The position numbers and the translations under genes are program-made. The notes below the pieces were generated by a model. That model was not told the DNA's origin. It saw only the letters and a program-made list of their open reading frames with translations, and made no database searches. Of a DNA stretch of 8,918 bases, positions 5,554 to 8,918 are shown in pieces; positions within the stretch are counted from its first letter, which is position 1, and each line of letters begins with the position of its first letter. The stretch spans positions 1 to 8,918 of the forward strand of contig BQIY01000063.1 of assembly GCA_021604265.1 (NCBI GenBank), written 5' to 3'. The stretch is from Nitrospirales bacterium. Lineage in GTDB: Bacteria > Nitrospirota > Nitrospiria > Nitrospirales > UBA8639.

Positions 5554-6990
5554 CTAATTTTTCAGTGCCTTCATCATCTCACGGAAACGCTTATCTTCTT
5601 TCTCCTTCGATAGTAACTTCTTAATGCACCTTTTCGCACTAATACTCGCAGGATCCCTACCACACACCCTGTCGTGGCCCTGTTCCTTTTCCCTTTTAGA
5701 GCAGGGAGGTAGTCGGGGGTATTCCTTTGGCCATCCCATGGGCATCTTGTCAGCACACGCCTCCTTAAGGACTGATTTGATTAGGGCCACCGAATTGAGG
5801 TTCACCGCGCTGAGATTCACGCCGGCGAAGTTCGCCTCATCAAAGTTCATCCCATCAACAGTCGACCAGCGGAGATCCGCCCCACGGAGGTCTGCCCTAT
5901 GGAGGTCTGCATTGGTGAGATTTGCATCCATGAAATTCGCCCCGGCAAGATGCGCCTCGGTGAGGTTCGCCCTCGTAAGGTTTGTCATGTGGAGGTTCGC
6001 TTTGCGGAGGTTCGCCTCACGGAGATTCGCCCCGGTGAGGTTCGGACTTTGAGACTCGTCAGAGGACGTAGCAAGATATGTCCCGAGAGCCGTCTCGGTG
6101 AGATCCGCCCCTGTAAGTTCTGCATTCGTGAGATCTGCTTTTCTGAAATCCGTCTGGAAGAGGTTTGCCCCGCGGAGCATTGCATTGGTGAGATCCGCAC
6201 CAGTTAGTTTTGCCCAGGCGAGGTTCGCTCCGCGGAGGTTTGCCTGGCGGAAGTCCGCCTCTTGAAGATTTGCCCCGCTGAGGTCTATCTCGCGAAGGTC
6301 TGCTCTGTGCAAACAGACTCTGTCTAAATTTTGGCCATTTGAATACATTTCTTGCACGAGTTGAACTCTGAGTTCTCTGCTGACGGAGCAATCGTAGACC
6401 TTCTCCCGACGATCGGCTTGAAGTGCAACAAAGATTGTCCAAAGCAGACCTATTGCCAACACCGCAATGCCAGACGCGACTAATATGGCGACATTGGCGC
6501 GGATCCAACGTCCTATCCGCCTAGACCGTGATACTGGTTTGGGGATCAACGTCTCAATCCGTGCCAGAAGGTTACGAAATCCACTGTGCTCGACATCGCC
6601 GTCCCAATCAATGAGATCAGTTGCCTGAATCCGATCGTATGGAGAAAAGAGTTGCACCAGCTCAATCCGGCACGGCGCATAGACATCACACGCAATCGCC
6701 TGTGACGCCTCGTGGCGGACCCACTCTGAATCCCTTGCTCGATCGGACCAAAGCACGATAATACATGCAGCCTCCCGCACGGCCTCGTCGATCTTGTCAG
6801 CCCATTTTTGCCCACACTGCAAATCTTCATCCCACCAAACGTTGAAGCCTTCCTTTACGAGAGCTTCACGGAGAAGTGCAGCGCAAGGTGCCTCCTCGCG
6901 CTTGTAGGAGATGAAGACGAGGCCGGGGCGAGTGTTTTTCAGGTGCGCATCCTCCAACTGATCAGGTAAGTTTTTGTTTTCGCTTACCAT
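5554..6990 (-). CDS. TIR - transmembrane - pentapeptide-repeat protein
   Basis: This 478-residue protein has three parts. Residues 22-150 form a TIR domain: LVFISYKREE (24-33), FNVWWDEDLQ (49-58), ACIIVLWS (75-82) and SEWVRHEAS (88-96). E94 sits in the W-x3-E pattern that marks the catalytic glutamate of TIR NADases. A basic stretch (RSRRIGRWIR, 155-164) precedes one membrane helix (about 167-190), predicting the TIR domain inside and the rest outside the cytoplasm. Residues 228-405 are about 30 A(D/N)Lxx pentapeptides, a right-handed beta-helix, broken by a Ser-rich loop at 303-316. A charged tail holds four cysteines (C412, C430, C443, C455); two more (C201, C226) flank the start of the helix. 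The ATG at 6990 is the only in-frame start, but AAGAGGA stands abnormally close to it. It is a lone gene between two repeat copies. Signalling or NAD-consuming defence is possible but unproven. Confidence 0.88.
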   Translation of the reverse strand: MVSENKNLPDQLEDAHLKNTRPGLVFISYKREEAPCAALLREALVKEGFNVWWDEDLQCGQKWADKIDEAVREAACIIVLWSDRARDSEWVRHEASQAIACDVYAPCRIELVQLFSPYDRIQATDLIDWDGDVEHSGFRNLLARIETLIPKPVSRSRRIGRWIRANVAILVASGIAVLAIGLLWTIFVALQADRREKVYDCSVSRELRVQLVQEMYSNGQNLDRVCLHRADLREIDLSGANLQEADFRQANLRGANLAWAKLTGADLTNAMLRGANLFQTDFRKADLTNAELTGADLTETALGTYLATSSDESQSPNLTGANLREANLRKANLHMTNLTRANLTEAHLAGANFMDANLTNADLHRADLRGADLRWSTVDGMNFDEANFAGVNLSAVNLNSVALIKSVLKEACADKMPMGWPKEYPRLPPCSKREKEQGHDRVCGRDPASISAKRCIKKLLSKEKEDKRFREMMKALKN

Positions 6991-7037
6991 TCCTCTTGGT
7001 TGGTATGGATTGGGATTGCTATTGCATATTCATGAGG

Positions 7038-7060
7038 ACTCAAGTGTCCAATACTTGAGT
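7038..7060. promoter_or_regulatory. Perfect 8-bp palindrome, possible operator of the TIR gene
   Basis: ACTCAAGT (7038-7045) and ACTTGAGT (7053-7060) are perfect inverted arms seven bases apart. On the minus strand the site falls about 13 bases past the candidate -10 box, so it would lie at the start of the transcript, either as an operator for a dimeric repressor or as a leader hairpin. Confidence 0.45.
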
Positions 7061-7073
7061 GGCGACGATGCCC

Positions 7074-7101
7074 ATTATAATAGATTTCGATGTATTGGAA
7101 A
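7074..7101 (-). promoter_or_regulatory. Candidate promoter of the TIR gene
   Basis: On the minus strand, TTTCCA (7101-7096) and a perfect TATAAT (7079-7074) are 16 bases apart, matching the sigma-70 consensus at four and six positions. The ATG lies about 80 bases downstream. It is the best promoter match I found in the window. Confidence 0.45.
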
Positions 7102-7323
7102 ATGTTGGCTTTGGGTCATTTTGAGTCAGTCATTATCATTAATCGCGAATGTCTGCTTTGAAGGAGATATGACACTGGCTGTCAAGTTGAATCTGAAATT
7201 GCACAACAAGAAATAGACTAAGATTCATGCGTTCATCGCTGAAATTCAAACAGATATGATGACGAATTTTTACTTTCAAAAGAAAGATAGATGAACACGC
7301 GAGCCCCTTACTCACGAAGAACC

Positions 7324-7584
7324 TTATTGTACTGTCGATTGCATCAGGCGGTTGGCTTGTGGAGGCGAAAAGCCTTGGTAGCCATTATGCCGTTCAGTCA
7401 GTTCTAGGACTGAAAACGGTTGCCCTTCGACTTTTTCCGGTACGGTGAAAATTTGCCGTAAGTCTTCTCCCCGCTCACCAATGACGACTCCGGCAAACTC
7501 AATACCTCGCTTTTGAGATACCTTTATCGTTTGCTCAATATCCTGGACACGTATAGCGATGTGGTGAAGTGTACGATCTCCAAA
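7324..7584 (-). pseudogene. C-terminal remnant of a 4-hydroxyphenylpyruvate dioxygenase-like VOC protein
   Basis: The minus strand reads 86 codons to a TAA at 7324-7326 with clear vicinal-oxygen-chelate (VOC) content. TLHHIAIRVQDIEQTI (residues 5-20) holds a metal-ligand histidine, and QIFTVP (44-49) precedes FSVLELTERHNGYQGF (57-72), where the glutamate of LEL is the usual third ligand. QIFT...E..RHN..QGF is close to the C-terminal end of 4-hydroxyphenylpyruvate dioxygenase (tyrosine breakdown) as I remember it. There is no start codon in the frame, and a TAA at 7585-7587 precedes it, just where the repeat sequence begins. The N-terminal module and most of the protein are gone; I found no trace of them beyond the repeat. 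It is therefore a dead fragment, probably cut by the event that placed the repeat. Another two-module VOC enzyme is the alternative parent. Confidence 0.82.
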
Positions 7585-7586
7585 TT

Positions 7587-7612
7587 ATAGGGGGCAAGTG
7601 ATAGGGGGCAAG
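7587..7612 (+). repeat. Tandem duplication of the repeat-element end
   Basis: The 12-base string atagggggcaag occurs at 7587-7598 and again at 7601-7612, where it is the left end of repeat copy 2. A doubled terminus suggests slippage or a second, nested element. The first copy touches the broken VOC gene. Confidence 0.6.
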
Positions 7613-7663
7613 ACAGTTTTTCAAAAATGTAGATACATTTTATATCATAAAGCAATCAACTTG
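7601..7663 (+). repeat. 63-bp repeat element, copy 2
   Basis: Same orientation as copy 1 and 60 of 63 bases identical; the three differences are G for T at 7608, T for C and C for T further in. The left end GGGGGCAAG (7604-7612) faces CTTGACCTCC at the right, a weaker inverted pair than in copy 1. Together the copies imply original ends GGGGTCAAG and CTTGACCCC. Confidence 0.75.
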
Positions 7664-8122
7664 ACCTCCTTTTGTCCTTCTGCAAGTCCTTTGACCGTTC
7701 ATTACTTGGACACCCCTTGCACCTCGGCGAACAAATCTTGTTGGTCATGAATTTCTTCGCTGAAAGAAAGGGGAGTAAAGGGAACATTCACTTTTTCATT
7801 ATTAATGCATGCCCTTGATGATCCATGACGGGGCCATCCGTGCTGATTCATGCTGGACTCAAGGTCCAATCACTTTGCCATTCAGTATGTCCAGACCTGT
7901 TGATCGAACGATGAGTCTCGGTTGATCGTTTGTCGAATGGCCTCGGCAGCCATCTTCTTCAAATGAGATTATTCCCTTTTCCTCATTCTGATGGTCGTTT
8001 GTGCAAAAAGATAATGTCCCCTTTTTCCATTTTTTTACAACCAACTGGTAGAATACCGCCCCAGTGCAATCTTTTCAGCGGGACGTGCCCATCGATGCGT
8101 GCGGGCTCAATCCAACGTATCG
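7664..8122. other. Gene-poor stretch with short repeated phrases
   Basis: No recognised gene. Frames of 49 to 67 codons exist (for example 7702-7851 on the minus strand, ending FAEVQGVSK) but lack ribosome sites and family likeness. Two similar phrases, aaatgagattattccctttt (7961-7980) and aaaaagataatgtcccct (8005-8022), look like decayed copies of one repeat of the GGGGACATT kind seen near Y1 transposases. An AACGAT/ATCGTT inverted pair lies around 7908-7930. Confidence 0.4.
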
Positions 8123-8918
8123 CTAGACCTTGAACTGTGAAACGAGTTCCTTCAGTTGTCCGGCTAACCCGCGCAACTCAACATTGGCCTCATGGGTTCT
8201 TTTGGCTTCATGGGATGTTTCATCAGATATCTGACTGATTGTGGTGAGGTTTTTTGATAATTCATCTGCCGCAAATCGTTGATCATTGGTAGCTTGAGAG
8301 ATGGCAATATTGACTTCATGAATTCTTGTAACAGCTTCAGTGATCGATCCTAGCGTAACTTCAGCCTTGGACGCATGTTCGACGCTTGCCTTGGCCTGTG
8401 ACTGCCCATCGACCATAACCTTCACGGCTTCACCTGCTCCCGTTTGAAGCTCTTTGATCATATCCTTGATTTCACGAGTCGACCGCTCGGTTCGCGTTGC
8501 AAGACTTCTGACTTCATCAGCTACAACAGCAAATCCTCGACCCTGTTCTCCTGCCCGAGCCGCCTCAATCGCAGCATTTAGTGCCAGGAGATTCGTCTGG
8601 TCAGCAATTTCATTAATGACATCGATCACCGTATTGATATTGTTGCTCACAGCTGCAAGACTCTCGATACTCTCACCAGCACGAATCACTTCATTTGCTA
8701 AGGCATGAATAGTTCCGATTGACTGAGTCACGATCTGACTCCCGTTCGTCGCCTCTTCTGCTGCAAATTTCGTAGAGGAAGTCGCTTGCGCCGCATGATC
8801 GGCTACTTGACGGGAGGTGGTTGACATTTCCTCCATAGCCGTTGCTGCCTGTTGTGTCTGAGACTGTTGCTCAGTAATATCCTGATTCATTTTTTCACTA
8901 ATTCTACTGACCTGGGTG
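8123..8918 (-). CDS. Methyl-accepting chemotaxis protein, C-terminal part
   Basis: The frame is open to the right edge of the window, so the apparent ATG at 8890 is internal and the sensor and membrane parts lie outside. The visible 264 residues are the cytoplasmic four-helix signalling domain, rich in Ala, Glu, Gln and Thr heptads. The hairpin tip at about 103-137, with [20 protein letters not shown] followed by [14 protein letters not shown], is the conserved surface that binds CheA and CheW. Flanking stretches with Glu/Gln pairs (TAMEEMSTT near 26-34, and the matching return helix) are likely methylation regions for CheR and CheB. It ends LVSQFKV without the NWETF-type CheR tether of the major E. 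coli receptors. The ligand cannot be guessed. No chemotaxis gene follows it on its strand; the next DNA is the repeat-rich stretch. Confidence 0.96.
   Translation of the reverse strand, partial: TQVSRISEKMNQDITEQQSQTQQAATAMEEMSTTSRQVADHAAQATSSTKFAAEEATNGSQIVTQSIGTIHALANEVIRAGESIESLAAVSNNINTVIDVINEIADQTNLLALNAAIEAARAGEQGRGFAVVADEVRSLATRTERSTREIKDMIKELQTGAGEAVKVMVDGQSQAKASVEHASKAEVTLGSITEAVTRIHEVNIAISQATNDQRFAADELSKNLTTISQISDETSHEAKRTHEANVELRGLAGQLKELVSQFKV

Larger units (their letters stand above)
6991..7323. other. Upstream region of the TIR gene, no other gene seen
   Basis: It contains the promoter-like site and palindrome described separately. The only translated-looking item is a 15-codon frame at 7168-7215 behind AAGGAGA, too short to support. 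The rest, to the end of the VOC remnant, shows no coding or repeat structure I can recognise. Confidence 0.45.

Noticed and set aside
5624..6207. Plus-strand frames of 142 and 102 codons full of RFA and GEIR repeats
   Set aside because: They are antisense reflections of the pentapeptide repeats of the minus-strand TIR gene; the periodicity comes from that gene.
6974..7216. Plus-strand 80-codon frame containing HIHEDSSVQYLS, faintly like the HHSDRG.QY motif of IS3 transposases
   Set aside because: The likeness covers about ten residues, includes the palindrome that itself forces the sequence, lacks the catalytic context on both sides, and the frame starts inside the TIR gene.
7702..8044. Minus-strand frames of 49 and 61 codons between repeat copy 2 and the chemotaxis gene
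   Set aside because: No ribosome sites, no recognised family, and they overlap repeated phrases. They may be fragments of old genes but nothing supports a call.

Overview
The window looks like ordinary chromosome from a Gram-negative bacterium of moderate G+C, broken by one accessory, repeat-rich stretch. The lineage cannot be fixed from this sequence. A half-size TauE/SafE protein beside a sulfur oxygenase reductase-like protein, together with the mix of housekeeping genes, would fit Nitrospirota (for example a lower-G+C marine Nitrospira). That is a weak inference.

Left part (1-3244): the 3' end of trpA, then a small acidic protein started by TTG, a minus-strand 60-residue protein with two CxxC pairs, and a plus-strand 131-residue protein. 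The last carries the Cys, His-x3-His and Glu pattern of the N-terminal half of sulfur oxygenase reductase (SOR). Facing it on the minus strand are a YchJ-type SEC-C protein and a half-length TauE/SafE permease. SOR makes sulfite and TauE/SafE proteins are candidate sulfite exporters, so the pair may form a small sulfur neighbourhood.

Middle (3490-5094): a full-length RqcH/NFACT ribosome-quality-control protein with the D97-R98 pair. It lies behind a strong hairpin and carries two low-complexity linkers whose DNA looks like palindromic elements inserted in frame.

Right part (5095-8122): a gene-poor accessory stretch. A 63-bp sequence with inverted-repeat ends occurs twice in the same orientation (5380-5442 and 7601-7663, three mismatches). 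Between the copies lies one intact minus-strand gene, a TIR domain - transmembrane helix - pentapeptide-repeat protein, with its own promoter-like site and a perfect palindrome in front of it. The C-terminal 86 codons of a 4-hydroxyphenylpyruvate dioxygenase-like VOC protein end exactly at the second repeat copy. This headless pseudogene has no start codon. The rest of the stretch holds degenerate repeat remnants.

Right edge (8123-8918): the C-terminal signalling domain of a methyl-accepting chemotaxis protein, running off the window.

The best leads are the compact SOR-like protein and the TIR-pentapeptide gene between the paired repeats. I saw no tRNA, rRNA, CRISPR array or intact transposase.
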